NCBI RefSeq assembly: GCF_011764445.1
Contig: NZ_BLPG01000001.1
Location: 3,720,001-3,784,000 of the forward strand
Origin: Phytohabitans rumicis
GTDB taxonomy: Bacteria; Actinomycetota; Actinomycetes; Mycobacteriales; Micromonosporaceae
DNA: 64,000 nt
Reading direction: 5' to 3'
In this document: one piece after another, positions 37,523-47,402 of the stretch
Layout of the letters: each line of letters starts with the position of its first letter
Position numbering within the stretch: position 1 is the stretch's first letter
Program-made: the position numbers and the translations under genes
The notes under the pieces: model-generated
Database searches by the model: none
The model's input: only the letters and a program-made list of their open reading frames with translations
What the model was told of the DNA's origin: nothing

Positions 37523-39594
37523 CTAGGGGAGGACCAGCGGGGCGCCGGATTGGCGGAGGAGGCGGGCGGTCATGGTCAGCGTCCAGCCGGAGTCGACCAG
37601 GTCGTCGACCAGCAGGACGGGACCGTCCAGTGTCGCCAGTTGGGCGGCCAGCTCCGCCGGCACCACGAACGCGCCGTGCAGCGCACGCACCCGCTGGGCG
37701 CTGTTGCCCCGGGCCCCACCGCCGTCACCGGTACGCGCCAGCGCCCCCAGGTACGGCAGGCGACCGACCGTGGCGATGCGCTGCGCGAGGCTGCTCACCA
37801 GGAGCGGCCGGCTGCGCGAGGCGACGGCCACCACGGCGACCGGGCGGGCCGGCCACGGGTTGTCGCCGCGGGCCCATGCCTTGAGCACCTCGACCACCGC
37901 GCCGGCGACGTCGTCGGGGAGCGGGGCGTCGGGCGAGTCCGGCCCGACCATGCCGCGCAGGCGCGACCCCCAGCCCAGGTCGGACAGGCGACCGACGGCC
38001 CGGCCCGGGGCGGACTGCTCGCCGGGTGAGATCTTGCCGCGCAGGGGCACGCCGACCGCCTCCAGGCCGGTGGGCCAGAGCTTCTTGGGTGCGATCTCCA
38101 CGCCGGGGCGGCCCAGGTACGCCTGTGCCGCGGCCAGCGCCGGCATCGATACCTCGCTCGCCAGGGTCACCCCGCGCAGCGGTCGCACCGTCCACAGGGG
38201 ACCGCGCCGGGATCGTCGAGGCACCGGCGCAGGAACTCCATCCGGCAGTCGGGTGTCTCCGCGTACTCCCGCATTGCTTGTTGCTCGGCGGTGCGTGCCT
38301 CCGCGACGCGCCGCAGCCGCGCGGCGTCGTATTGCCACGGCTCGCCCGTGGCGAGCCAGCCGCCGCGCACCCGGCGGACCGCGCCGTCGACGTCGAGCAC
38401 CTTGAGCATCAGCTCCAACCGCGTACGGCGCAGGTCGACGATGGGCTCCAGCGCGGGTGTCGACAGTGGACTGTCGGTGGACAGCGCGGCAAGGACCGAG
38501 CGCACCTGGTCTTCCGGCGGAAACGCCAGCGACGCGAAGTAGCGCCAGATCGCGGCGTCTTCCGCGCCGGGCAGCAGCAGCACCTCCGCGGACTCGACGG
38601 CTCGCCCGGCCCGACCGACCTGCTGGTAGTACGCGATCGGGGACGGCGGCGCTCCTAAGTGGACGACGAAGCCTAGGTCCGGCTTGTCGAAGCCCATGCC
38701 GAGCGCCGACGTGGCGACCAGCGCCTTGATCTTGTTGTCGAGCAGGTCCTGCTCGGCGACCCGCCGGTCGGCGTCCTCCGCCTGCCCGGTGTACGACGCG
38801 ACCGCGTAACCGCGCGAGCGCAGGAACTCGGCCGTCTCCCCCGCCGCGGCGACGGTGAGCGTGTAGATGATCCCGGAGCCGGGCAGCCGGTAGAGGTGGT
38901 CGGCCAGCCAGGCCAGCCGGTGGGCGGGGCTGGGCAGGTCGAGCACGGCGAGGCGCAGCGACTCGCGGTCGAGCGGCCCGCGCAGGACCAGCGCGTCGCC
39001 GAGCTGGTCGGCGACGTCGGCAGTGACCCGGGCGTTGGCCGTCGCCGTGGTGGCCAGCACGGGCGTACGCGCCGGCAGGTTGGCCAGGAACGTGCGCAGC
39101 CGGCGGTAGTCGGGCCGGAAGTCGTGCCCCCAGTCGGAGACGCAGTGCGCCTCGTCGACCACGAGGAGGCCGGTCGTGGCCGCCAGCCGGGGCAGCACGG
39201 AGTCGCGGAAGTCCGGGTTGTTGAGCCGCTCCGGGCTGATCAGCAGCACGTCGACCGCGCCGGCCCGGATTTCGTCGGTGATCTGCTCCCACTCGTCGAG
39301 GTTGGCCGAGTTGATCGTGCGGGCGTGGATGCCGGCGCGGGCGGCCGCCTCGACCTGGTTGCGCATCAGCGCGAGCAGCGGGGACACGATGACGGTCGGC
39401 CCGGCGGTGGCGTCGTCGCGCAGCAGCGCGGTCGCCACGAAGTAGACGGCCGACTTGCCCCAGCCGGTGCGCTGCACGCACAGCACCCGCCGCCGCCCGG
39501 CGACCAGCGCCTCGATCGCCCGCCACTGGTCCTCACGCAGCCGGGCGTGCTCGCCGGCCAACCGCCGCAGTATCGCTTCCGCTCGCTCCCGCAT
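37523..39594 (-). CDS. RecQ-family helicase fused to a phosphoribosyltransferase-like domain (one frame break)
   Basis: About 690 residues after repair. Helicase motifs: VLCVQRTGWGKSAVYFVATA (I), LLVVDEAHCVSDWGHDFRPD (II), LATTATANARV (III), YYQQVGRAGRAVESAEVLLL (VI), and a zinc-like cysteine group ending CGRCDRCAG. A TGA then appears because one base is missing in the C-run 38170-38173. The next frame continues with VEIAPKKLWPTGLEAVGVPL and ends with a PRTase signature VLLVDDLVDSGWTLTMTARL. Such fusions are known in actinobacteria; the PRTase part may bind nucleotides or damaged bases. Start ATG 39594. Confidence 0.85.
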
Positions 39595-39775
39595 CGCCCC
39601 TTCCTACCAGGCGGAGCCGGCGCGCGGGCTGGCGTCCGCCAGGCCGGCGCAGCGCCGGCCGCATGACCACGACGCTACCGGTTCACTACTGCTCGCATTA
39701 ACGTCCGGTTTGATCACCAGATGGCGCCAAGAATGCGTCCTTTCCGGACAGGTCGGTCACGCATACCGTGGTCGC

Positions 39776-40756
39776 GTGACGTCTGGGCAGCGTATGGCGG
39801 TACGAGTCGCGGCGGTGGTGGCCGGCCTGGCGGGGCTCGCGCTCACCGTGCCCACCTTCGCGGCCAGTACCAAGAAGGCCGAGAACCAGAAGTGCTGCGC
39901 GGTCACCGTGGACGTGGCCGACCAGACCGTGACGGCGGGCGGCGCCCCCGCCCGGCTGGCCGCGTCGGTGAGCAGGTCCGCCAACGGCTGCACGCAGGTC
40001 CGCCGCACCGTCGTCGTACGCCTCGACGGCCTCGACCCGGACCTGGTGCGCATCGAACGCGTCGTCGCCGGCGCCCTGGTCGCGCTGCCCGCGACGTCCA
40101 CCGAGGACGACACCGTCCAGGCCGTCGACCCGTTGGCCGACTCGAAGCTGATCTGCGGCGTGACCACTCTCAGCGCCAACTACCGGGTCACGTTCCTGGA
40201 TGACGCGCCGACCGGCTCGGCGGAGTTCGCCGTGGCGGCCAGCAAGGTCAACGGCAAGCTGCTCGGCAGCGACGTGGCCAGCAGCCTGGTCGTCGAGGCC
40301 GCCGCCCTGCCCGGCGCGGAAGCCCCGGCCGAGCCCGCGGAACCGGCCGAGCCCCCGGCCGTCGAGGAGACCGCACCGCCGCCCGTCCCGTCGCAGGAGC
40401 CCACCGAGGAGCCGTCGGAGGAAGCCACCGCGGAAGCGGCGGCGCCACCTGCGGCGGAGGAGACGACGACGCCACCGTTCGTGGCACCGGAGCCGGAGCC
40501 CGCGCCCGAGCAGCAGGCGCTCAGCAGCCGCGTCCGGTCGTCGGACGTGGCATGGCTGGCCGGGAGCACCGGGCTGGCCCTGGCGGGGCTGCTGGTCCTG
40601 GGCGTGCTTTGGCAACTCCGGCGCCGCCGCGCTCTCCCCGCCGCCGAGCCGGAAGCGGCGCCCGCCATCCGGCCCGGCCTCGCCGCCGAGTTGGCCGAAC
40701 TGACGACGCCTCCGCACCCGACGCAGCCGACCATCGAGGTCAACCCGGACCGCTAG
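39776..40756 (+). CDS. Type I membrane surface protein
   Basis: 326 residues. Signal peptide (VAAVVAGLAGLALTVPTFAA) with a following cysteine pair (ENQKCCAVTVDVAD), a beta-rich ectodomain of about 150 residues with two further cysteines, a long Pro/Glu/Ala linker that could span the wall, one C-terminal membrane helix (WLAGSTGLALAGLLVLGVLW) and a short basic cytoplasmic tail (RRRRALPAAEPEAA). There is no LPxTG motif. Start is GTG 39776 or ATG 39794. Family not recognised; likely a surface or envelope protein. Confidence 0.72.
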   Translation: MTSGQRMAVRVAAVVAGLAGLALTVPTFAASTKKAENQKCCAVTVDVADQTVTAGGAPARLAASVSRSANGCTQVRRTVVVRLDGLDPDLVRIERVVAGALVALPATSTEDDTVQAVDPLADSKLICGVTTLSANYRVTFLDDAPTGSAEFAVAASKVNGKLLGSDVASSLVVEAAALPGAEAPAEPAEPAEPPAVEETAPPPVPSQEPTEEPSEEATAEAAAPPAAEETTTPPFVAPEPEPAPEQQALSSRVRSSDVAWLAGSTGLALAGLLVLGVLWQLRRRRALPAAEPEAAPAIRPGLAAELAELTTPPHPTQPTIEVNPDR

Positions 40757-40769
40757 GGAGCGCGCCGCC

Positions 40770-40800
40770 GATCAAGGACTTCCACGTCGATCAAGGGCAG
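40770..40800 (+). repeat. GATCAAGG-family palindrome, half copy A5
   Basis: Only the left arm, GATCAAGGACTTCCACGTCG ATCAAGGGCA, is present. The element stops abruptly at the TAG of the convergent glycerophosphodiesterase gene, as if the rest had been lost. Confidence 0.75.
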
Positions 40801-41952
40801 CTAGCGGGAGCCGACCCGGGCGGCCACGGCCACGTCGGGGTGGTCGCTGAAGGCGCCGTCCAGGCCCAGGCCGTAGAACAGGGCGAACTCGGCGAAGAGG
40901 TCGCCACGGGCGTTCGGGTCGGTGCCGATGCGGAAGTCGGCCGGCAGGAACTGGTTTTCCGCCCGGAACGTCCACGCGTGCACGATCAGGCCGGTGCGGT
41001 GCGCGTCCCGGATGAGGGTGGTCGGGGCGAGCAGCTTGCCGGTCGAGTCGCGCGGGACGATCAGGTTCTTCTCCACGCCCACGCCGTCGGCGTACGTGCT
41101 GATCCACTTCAGGCCGTCGGCCTTGGCCAGGTCGGCGTACGTGCGGGGGTCGCCGGCCACCACGAAGTCGTACGGCTTGCCCGCCGAGCTGAGCAACTGC
41201 ACCAGCTTGACGTCGGTCACCTTGCTGAGCGCGCGCAGGTTGGCCGTCTCGAAGGACTGGATGATCACGCCGTCCTTCTTGCTGGTCAGCCGGTTGCGCT
41301 TGAGCGTACGCACCAGCGGCTCCTCCAGCGCCAGACCGATCGACTGGAAGTACGTCGGGTGCTTGGTCTCCGGGTACACGCCGATGGTCCGGCCGAGCCG
41401 CCGGCTCTCGGCCTTGGCCAGGTCGATGACCTCCTGGAACGTCGGCACCTCGTACCTGCCGTCGAAGACGGTGTTGGTCGGGCGCACCAGCGGCAGCCGC
41501 TCCTTGGCCCGCAGCGTCTTCAGCTCGGTCAGGGTGAAGTCCTCGGTGAACCACCCGGTGACCGAGACGCCGTCGATCGTCTTCGTGGCCTTGCGGGCCG
41601 CGAACTCGGGCCGCGTCGACACGTCGGTGGTGCCGGAGATCTCGTTCTCGTGCCTGGCCACCAGGACGCCGTCCCTGGTGGAGACCAGGTCGGGCTCGAT
41701 GTAGTCGGCACCGGCGGCGATGGCCAACCGGTACGACTCGAGCGTGTGCTCGGGCCGGTAGCCGCTCGCGCCACGGTGTCCGATGACGGTCGGCTCCTGG
41801 TCACGGTGGGCGGCGGCGCCCGTGGGTACGGCAACGATGGCCGCCAGCATAGCGCCGGCCAGGCCCAGAACAGGGAGTTTTGATCGCACCGCCGCAGTCA
41901 AGCCGGGCCGGGCGAAGGGAGGCTGTCCAGTGTTCGGCCGTGATATGAACAT
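40801..41952 (-). CDS. Secreted glycerophosphodiester phosphodiesterase
   Basis: 383 residues with an N-terminal signal peptide (LPVLGLAGAMLAAIVAVPTG) and a GDPD TIM barrel. VIGHRGASGYRPEHTLESYR supplies the first catalytic histidine, and AGADYIEPDLVSTRDGVLVA with RHENEIS the metal ligands. GVYPETKHPTYF, VIIQSFE and VHAWTFRAEN complete the GlpQ-type pattern. It hydrolyses glycerophosphodiesters to glycerol-3-phosphate outside the cell. ATG start at 41952, six bases from the divergent TrkH gene. Phosphate control is common for this family; no Pho box was identified. Confidence 0.92.
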   Translation of the reverse strand: MFISRPNTGQPPFARPGLTAAVRSKLPVLGLAGAMLAAIVAVPTGAAAHRDQEPTVIGHRGASGYRPEHTLESYRLAIAAGADYIEPDLVSTRDGVLVARHENEISGTTDVSTRPEFAARKATKTIDGVSVTGWFTEDFTLTELKTLRAKERLPLVRPTNTVFDGRYEVPTFQEVIDLAKAESRRLGRTIGVYPETKHPTYFQSIGLALEEPLVRTLKRNRLTSKKDGVIIQSFETANLRALSKVTDVKLVQLLSSAGKPYDFVVAGDPRTYADLAKADGLKWISTYADGVGVEKNLIVPRDSTGKLLAPTTLIRDAHRTGLIVHAWTFRAENQFLPADFRIGTDPNARGDLFAEFALFYGLGLDGAFSDHPDVAVAARVGSR

Positions 41953-41957
41953 GCACG

Positions 41958-43294
41958 ATGCGCCGGACGCTACGACACCCCGCCCGGATCGTGCCGTTCG
42001 CGTTCCTGTGCGCGATCGCGGCTGGCACGGTCCTGCTCATGCTCCCGGTCTCCCGGGCCGAGCCGGGGCACGCGCCGTTCGTCACCGCGCTCTTCACGTC
42101 CGCCTCGGCGATCTGCACGACCGGCATGGCCACGGTGGACACCGCGACGTACTGGTCCGGCTTCGGGCACGTGATGCTCTTGGTGCTCACCCAAATCGGC
42201 GGCTACGGCATCATGACCATGGCGACCCTGCTGGGCCTGCTGGTGTCCCGCCGGCTGGGGCTGCGCAGCCGGTTGATGGCGCAGGCGGAGACCAGCATGG
42301 GCCTTCGGCTGGGCGAGATCCGCGGCGTGATGGTCGGCACTGCGGTCGTCATGTTCGCCAGCGAGGCCGTGATGGCCGTAATCGTGGCCGGCCGCCTCTG
42401 GCTCACGTACGACGAGCCGCTCGGCGAGGCGCTGTGGGAGGCCGGCTTCCACGCGGTGCAGGCGTTCAACAACGCGGGTTTCTCGCTGCGCAGCGACGGC
42501 CTGCTGGGCTTCGTCGACGACTGGTGGATCTGCGTACCGCTCACCCTCGGCGTGATCGTCGGCGGCATCGGCGTACCCGTGCTGTTTGAATTGGGCCGTG
42601 AGCTGCGCAAGCCCGCAGCCTGGTCGACACACACCCGCCTGACGGTGTGGGGTTCGCTGGTCCTGCTCGCGGTAGGCTTCGCGGCGGTGCTCGGCCTGGA
42701 GTGGGGCAATCCGGGCACGCTGGGGCCGCTCGGCGTGCCTGAGAAGATCCTCGCCTCGTTCGTGCAGGGCACGATCCCCCGCTCGGGCGGTTTCAACACG
42801 CTCGACTACAGCGCGATGAACACCGACACGAACGCGATCACCACCGGGCTGATGTTCATCGGCGGCGGCAGCGCCAGCACCGCGGGTGGCATCAAGGTGA
42901 CCACGTTCTTCCTGCTCGCGTACGTGATCTGGACCGAGGTCCGGGGCGAGCGGGACGTGGTGGTGGGCCGGCGCCGGATCGCCGAGACGACCCAGCGCCA
43001 GGCGACGACCGTCGCCCTTCTCGGGGTGGCGACGGTCGCCGGGGGTACGTTGGCCGTCCTCGCGCTGACCTCGGGCGTCCCGCTCGACCGGGCCCTGTTC
43101 GAGGTGACGTCGGCGTTCGGCACGACCGGCCTGTCCGTGGGGCTGTCCTCGACCCTGGGGATCCCGGCCAACTCCTACTCGTCATGCTCATGTACGTCGG
43201 TCGGGTCGGCCCGGTCGCCGTCGCTTCGGCGCTGGCCCTGAACACCCGCCGCCGGCTGTACCGATACCCGGAGGAGCGACCCATCGTTGGCTAG
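41958..43294 (+). CDS. TrkH-type potassium transporter membrane subunit (one frame break)
   Basis: About 445 residues after repair. Pore-forming subunit of a Trk/Ktr K+ uptake system. FTSASAICTTGMATVDTATY, HAVQAFNNAGFSLRSDGLLG, IPRSGGFNTLDYSAMNTDTN and TSAFGTTGLSVGLSSTLGIP are the four P-loop regions with their selectivity glycines. Near the end one base is missing at about 43172; repaired, the protein ends LLLVMLMYVGRVGPVAVASA and a short tail, stopping at TAG 43292-43294. This overlaps the downstream TrkA start by eight bases, as expected for a coupled pair. Confidence 0.88.
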
Positions 43295-43964
43295 CAATGC
43301 GAAGGCGCCGACCGCCGACGAGAACGTCGTGGTGATCGGGCTGGGCCGGTTCGGCGGGCAGGTCGCCGAGTCGCTCGTCCGGCTCGGGCACGAGGTGCTC
43401 GGCGTCGATGACGACCCCAAGCTCGTACAGCACTGGTCGGAGAAGCTCACCCACGTGGTGCAGGCGGACTCCACCGACGAGGACGCGCTGCGCCAGGTCG
43501 GCGTCGCCGAGTTCCCGCGCGCGGTCGTGGGCATCGGCACCGACATCGAGGCGAGCGTGCTCACCGTTCTCGCGCTCACCGAGATCGGCGTACGGGAGAT
43601 CTGGGCCAAGGCGACCTCGGTCAAGCACGGCAAGATCCTGCGGTCGGTCGGCGCGCAGCACGTGATCTACCCCGAGGCGGCCATGGGCGAGCGGGTGGCC
43701 CACCTGATCACCAGCCGGATGCTGGACTTCATCGAGTTCGACGACGGCTTCGCGATCGCCAAGACGCGCGCGCCGGAGGACGCGGCCGGGCGCACGCTCG
43801 CCGACATCGGGCTGCGCACCCGCTACGGCGTGACGGTGGTCGGGGTCAAGACGCGCGGTTCCGACTTCGTGTACGCCCGCCCGGAGACCGTCGTACCCGC
43901 GGGCAGCATCCTGATCGTGGCCGGCACGACCGAGCAGGTGCAGCGCTTCGCCGCCGCAACCTGA
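43287..43964 (+). CDS. TrkA/KtrA-type potassium uptake regulatory subunit
   Basis: 225 residues. The RCK-N domain has VVVIGLGRFGGQVAESLVRL with a bound-nucleotide glycine motif and LGVDDDPKLVQHWS; the RCK-C domain starts near residue 135 (DFIEFDDGFAIAKTRAPEDA). It forms the cytoplasmic gating ring on the TrkH channel and responds to nucleotides. A TTG at 43287 is the best start: GGAGGAG lies 10 bases upstream and it overlaps the TrkH stop. Followed by the bidirectional hairpin B2. Confidence 0.92.
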   Translation: MASNAKAPTADENVVVIGLGRFGGQVAESLVRLGHEVLGVDDDPKLVQHWSEKLTHVVQADSTDEDALRQVGVAEFPRAVVGIGTDIEASVLTVLALTEIGVREIWAKATSVKHGKILRSVGAQHVIYPEAAMGERVAHLITSRMLDFIEFDDGFAIAKTRAPEDAAGRTLADIGLRTRYGVTVVGVKTRGSDFVYARPETVVPAGSILIVAGTTEQVQRFAAAT

Positions 43965-43966
43965 TC

Positions 43967-44024
43967 ATGCAAGGAAGGGCACCTTGCTATGCAAAAAGCG
44001 ATAACAAGGTGCCCTTCCTTGCAT
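43967..44024. terminator. AAGGAAGGG hairpin family, perfect copy B2
   Basis: A perfect 20-bp inverted repeat (ATGCAAGGAAGGGCACCTTG) with an 18-nt loop CTATGCAAAAAGCGATAA fills the gap between the convergent trkA and spermidine-synthase-like genes, starting 2 bp after one stop and ending 2 bp before the other. Likely a bidirectional terminator derived from a dispersed repeat. Confidence 0.8.
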
Positions 44025-44025
44025 C

Positions 44026-45537
44026 TCATGGGCCGACTAGGAGCTGGTCCACGGGGGCGTAGTCGTCGGTCAGGACCTTGGCGTGCCGGACGAACTCGTC
44101 CAGCTCGGCCCCGTACAGCAGCGTGACCGGGTCCTCGGCGGTGCTCGTCAGCCGGCTGCGCAGCGCGTCGAGCGGCAGCGGCGACTCGGAGGCGACGATG
44201 ACGAAGTTGGCGCCCCGCTCGCCGGCCAGGGCCTCCGGCGGGCCGACCAGCGCCACGTGCGGGAAGACGTCGGCGACCGTCGCCATCTCCGCGCGGATGA
44301 ACCGCAGCGGCGGGTAGTCGATCACGTTCTGCGTGTAGATCCCGGTGGGCCGCAGCGCCCGGCGCACCTCGGCGGCCATCTCCCGGGTGGCGAGGTGCCA
44401 CGGCACCACCAGGTGGCCGAACGCGTCGCCGACCACCAGGTCGACGCTGTCCGCGGGCCGTTCGCCGAGCAGGATGCGCGCGTCGCCGGTCACCGCACGC
44501 AGCTCGGGGCCGGTGCGCAGGCCCAGCTCGCGGCGGGCCAGGTCGACGAGGTCGCCGTCGATCTCGTACACCTCGCTGTCGGTGCCGGGCCGGGTCGCGG
44601 CCAGGTAGCGCGGCATCGTGAAGCCGCCGCCGCCCAGGTGCACCGCGTCCAGCCGCTGCCCGGCCGGGGCCATCACGTCGGCCACCGCCCCCATCCACTG
44701 GGTGTACGCGAACTCCAGGTGCCGCGGGTCGGCCAGGTCGACGTACGAGTGGCGGGCCGAATTGAGCATCAGCACGCGCCCGTCCGGCCGGGCCGGGTCG
44801 GGGACCACGGCCGCGCAGTGGTACGCCGTCTCGATGTCACACGGGTTGGGCGCCACGGTGGACAGTCCGGCCCCGGCGAGCCCGAGCACGGCCAGCACCG
44901 CCCGGGTACGCGCCGGCCCCGGCACCGGATCGCGGCGGCGCAGGTAGAGGCCCAGCCCGATGCCGCCCACGCCGAGCAGCACGGCGAGGCTCACCATGAT
45001 GACGCTGGTCGGCAGCGCCGCCACCAGCACGAAGCCGGTCACCAGCGTGGCAGTGATGCCGCCGAGCGTGCCGATGCTGGACAGCCGCCCGACCACCTGG
45101 CCGGTCCGGCGCAGGTCGCCGAGCTGGAGCTTGACCACCAACGGGGTGACCGCCGACAGCAGGGCGGCCGGCACGAAGACGGCCAGCGCGGTGAGCAGGA
45201 TGATGCCGGTGTCCGCGCCGCCGCGCAGCCCTTCGCCGGCGTACCGCACGACCGGCAGGGTCACCGCGGTGGCGATGCCGGCCAGCACCAGCGCCGGGGC
45301 GAGCAGGCGCCGCGGGTCGTACCGGTCGGCGAAGAAGCCGCCCAGCCACGCGCCGTACGCGATCGCGCCGAGCGCCACACCGATCACCGCGCTGGTGACC
45401 TGGAGCGTCACGCCGACGTACGGCCCGACGAGGCGCAGCGCGACCGTCTCCAGCACCAGCACGGCGCCGCTGGCGGAGAAGACGAGCGCGGCGGCTAGCT
45501 TGCTGGGTAGCGGCTTGGTCGCCGGCAGCGGGTCCAT
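44026..45537 (-). CDS. Membrane-bound spermidine-synthase-like protein
   Basis: 503 residues. The N-terminal 230 form about seven hydrophobic helices resembling half an MFS-type membrane domain (LVFSASGAVLVLETVALRLV, VFVPAALLSAVTPLVVKLQL). The C-terminal half is a spermidine synthase/class I methyltransferase fold (LDAVHLGGGGFTMPRYLAAT, SEVYEIDGDLVDLARRELGL, VVGDAFGHLVVPWHLATREM). The GGGGF motif and acidic E(I)D match aminopropyltransferases, but the substrate is unproven. The start is ATG 45537; earlier in-frame codons are unlikely. Such fused proteins are widespread and poorly characterised. Confidence 0.83.
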   Translation of the reverse strand: MDPLPATKPLPSKLAAALVFSASGAVLVLETVALRLVGPYVGVTLQVTSAVIGVALGAIAYGAWLGGFFADRYDPRRLLAPALVLAGIATAVTLPVVRYAGEGLRGGADTGIILLTALAVFVPAALLSAVTPLVVKLQLGDLRRTGQVVGRLSSIGTLGGITATLVTGFVLVAALPTSVIMVSLAVLLGVGGIGLGLYLRRRDPVPGPARTRAVLAVLGLAGAGLSTVAPNPCDIETAYHCAAVVPDPARPDGRVLMLNSARHSYVDLADPRHLEFAYTQWMGAVADVMAPAGQRLDAVHLGGGGFTMPRYLAATRPGTDSEVYEIDGDLVDLARRELGLRTGPELRAVTGDARILLGERPADSVDLVVGDAFGHLVVPWHLATREMAAEVRRALRPTGIYTQNVIDYPPLRFIRAEMATVADVFPHVALVGPPEALAGERGANFVIVASESPLPLDALRSRLTSTAEDPVTLLYGAELDEFVRHAKVLTDDYAPVDQLLVGP

Positions 45538-45551
45538 GCCGCAGAGGGTAG

Positions 45552-46541
45552 TCAGAGCATGGACAGGTGCACGTGGTTGGTATGCGTGGCCGCCGGGCCG
45601 CCGCTCCCGCTGTACGACTCCCACCCGGTGCCGGGCATCCAGATCTCCCGATACCAGATCACGTACATGACGCCGAGGCGGCTGGCGTTCTTGACGAAGA
45701 ACGCGGCCAGCCGGTCGCCGTACTCCTTGTCGTCGCCGGTGGCGTTGACGTTCTCGAAGCCGCCCGTGGCCGCGGCGAAGTCACAGGCGCGGCCCTTCGG
45801 GTGCTCACCGCCGCCGCCGCTGCGGTGGCACGAGGCGTACCGCTTGAAGTTGTTGGCCCGGGCCTGGTTGAACGCGTGCAGCGTGCGCGCGGTGATGCAG
45901 CCGCTGGTGGTGGGGTCGTCGACGATGCACTTCTCGGTCGGCCAGCTGCCGTCGGAGTTGCGTGGCGCCGGCTTGGCCAGCGCCGAGTTGGCGTCGACGA
46001 AGCCGCCGGCCGCGTTGCCGTTCGCCGCGCCGAGCGCGCGCTCCGCGTCCTGCTTCTTCTTCGCCATGATGGCGACCTGCTTTGCCTGCTCGCGCACCTC
46101 GTTGTCGATGGCCGCCTTGGTCCGGGTCACCGCCTCGCGGGCCTCGGTGAGCCGGCGCATCGCGGTGCCGTCGCGCTGGGCGAGCACGTCGAGGGCGGAG
46201 GCCCGCTCCATGAAGTCGTCCGGGGACGCGCTGTTGAGCAGCATGGCGACCGGCGTGAGCCGGCCGATCCGGTACGACTGGGCGGCGAGCGCGGCCACCT
46301 GGTTGCTCACCACGGCCAGCTCGTCCTCGACCCGCCGCAGCTCCAGGCTGAGCTCCAGCTGCCGCTTCTTGGAGTTGTCGAGCTTGGCCTTGGCCTCGAC
46401 GTGGCCCTTGGCGGCGGCCTCCAGGGCGGCGCGCAGCGTCTTCGTGCCACCCTCGTCGTCGGTGTTGGGCGCCGCGAGCGCCGGACCGCCGAGCGCGACG
46501 GTGACGGCGGCGACGAGCGCCACGGCTAGGGGACGGAGCAC
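45552..46541 (-). CDS. Secreted coiled-coil protein with a peptidoglycan-hydrolase-like C-terminus
   Basis: About 329 residues. A signal peptide (LRPLAVALVAAVTVALGGPA) precedes a coiled coil (residues 40-180, LEAAAKGHVEAKAKLDNSKK onward) similar in style to cell-wall hydrolase regulators. The C-terminal domain has EHPKGRACDFAAATGGFENV, LGVMYVIWYREIWMPGTGWE and HTNHVHLS. The HPKGRACDF...HVH spacing resembles metal-dependent D-Ala-D-Ala/D-Ala-D-Asp peptidase folds. The GTG at 46541 fits a short signal peptide; 46583 is an in-frame alternative. Acts outside the membrane, probably on peptidoglycan. Confidence 0.8.
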   Translation of the reverse strand: MLRPLAVALVAAVTVALGGPALAAPNTDDEGGTKTLRAALEAAAKGHVEAKAKLDNSKKRQLELSLELRRVEDELAVVSNQVAALAAQSYRIGRLTPVAMLLNSASPDDFMERASALDVLAQRDGTAMRRLTEAREAVTRTKAAIDNEVREQAKQVAIMAKKKQDAERALGAANGNAAGGFVDANSALAKPAPRNSDGSWPTEKCIVDDPTTSGCITARTLHAFNQARANNFKRYASCHRSGGGGEHPKGRACDFAAATGGFENVNATGDDKEYGDRLAAFFVKNASRLGVMYVIWYREIWMPGTGWESYSGSGGPAATHTNHVHLSML

Positions 46542-46627
46542 GGTGCGACAGCCTACCGGACGCAAGAGTCCCTCAAGTCCCATCAGCCTCAGATTTAAGG
46601 CCAGCTTGCATTACCACATCGGGCCAC

Positions 46628-47401
46628 TCAGGTCACGGAGAACCCGCCGTCGACAAAGAGTGTCTGCCCCGTCACGTAGCCGCTCGACGGGCTCGCCAGG
46701 AACACCGCCGCCCCGGCGAAGTCGGCCAGCTCGCCGTTGCGCCCGACCATCGTCCGCGCGGCCGCCGTCGCGACCCGGGCCGGGTCGGCGAAGAACTCCG
46801 CGGTCAGCGGCGTACGCACGATGCCCGGGGCGATCGCGTTGCAGGTCACGCCGTGCCTGGACCACGCCTCGGCCTGCGAGCGGGTCAGCCCGGTCAGCCC
46901 CGCCTTGGCGGCCCCGTACGCCCCGCTGTTGCCGTACGCCCGCACCGACTGCTGGGAGGCGATGTTGATGATCCGGCCCCAGCCCCGGGCCGCCATCCCG
47001 GGGGCGAACCGCTGCCCGAGCAGGAACGGCGCGTCCAGGTTGGCGGAGATCGTCGCGTCCCAGTCGCCCTCGGTCAGCGCGTCCATCGGCGGGCGCAGGT
47101 TGATCGCGGCCGAGTTGACCAGGATGTCCGGCTCGCCGTACGGCCGGGTGGCCGACTCGGCAGCCGCCCGCAGCGCGGCGCGGTCGGCGAGGTCGGCGGA
47201 TACGACCGCCGCCTCCACCCCCGCGGCGGTCAGCTCGGCGACGGCCGCCACCAGCGGCGCCTCCCGGCGCGCCACCAGCACCACGCGGGCGCCGGCCCGG
47301 CCCAGCGCCGTCGCGATGGCCAGGCCGATCCCCGAGCTGCCACCCGTCACCAACGCCACGCGCCCCGTCAGCGAGAAGAGATCTTCGAGGTACGTAGACA
47401 C
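46628..47401 (-). CDS. SDR-family oxidoreductase
   Basis: 257 residues of the classical short-chain dehydrogenase family. Cofactor motif VALVTGGSSGIGLAIATALG, ILVNSAAINL, catalytic serine and YxxxK in IASQQSVRAYGNSGAYGAAK, and GIVRTPLTAEFF with a terminal GQTLFVDGGFSV. The pattern resembles gluconate 5-dehydrogenase/3-oxoacyl-ACP reductase-like members; the substrate is not inferable. GTG start, one base after the stop of the next SDR gene, so the two are co-translated. Confidence 0.87.
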   Translation of the reverse strand: MSTYLEDLFSLTGRVALVTGGSSGIGLAIATALGRAGARVVLVARREAPLVAAVAELTAAGVEAAVVSADLADRAALRAAAESATRPYGEPDILVNSAAINLRPPMDALTEGDWDATISANLDAPFLLGQRFAPGMAARGWGRIINIASQQSVRAYGNSGAYGAAKAGLTGLTRSQAEAWSRHGVTCNAIAPGIVRTPLTAEFFADPARVATAAARTMVGRNGELADFAGAAVFLASPSSGYVTGQTLFVDGGFSVT

Positions 47402-47402
47402 G

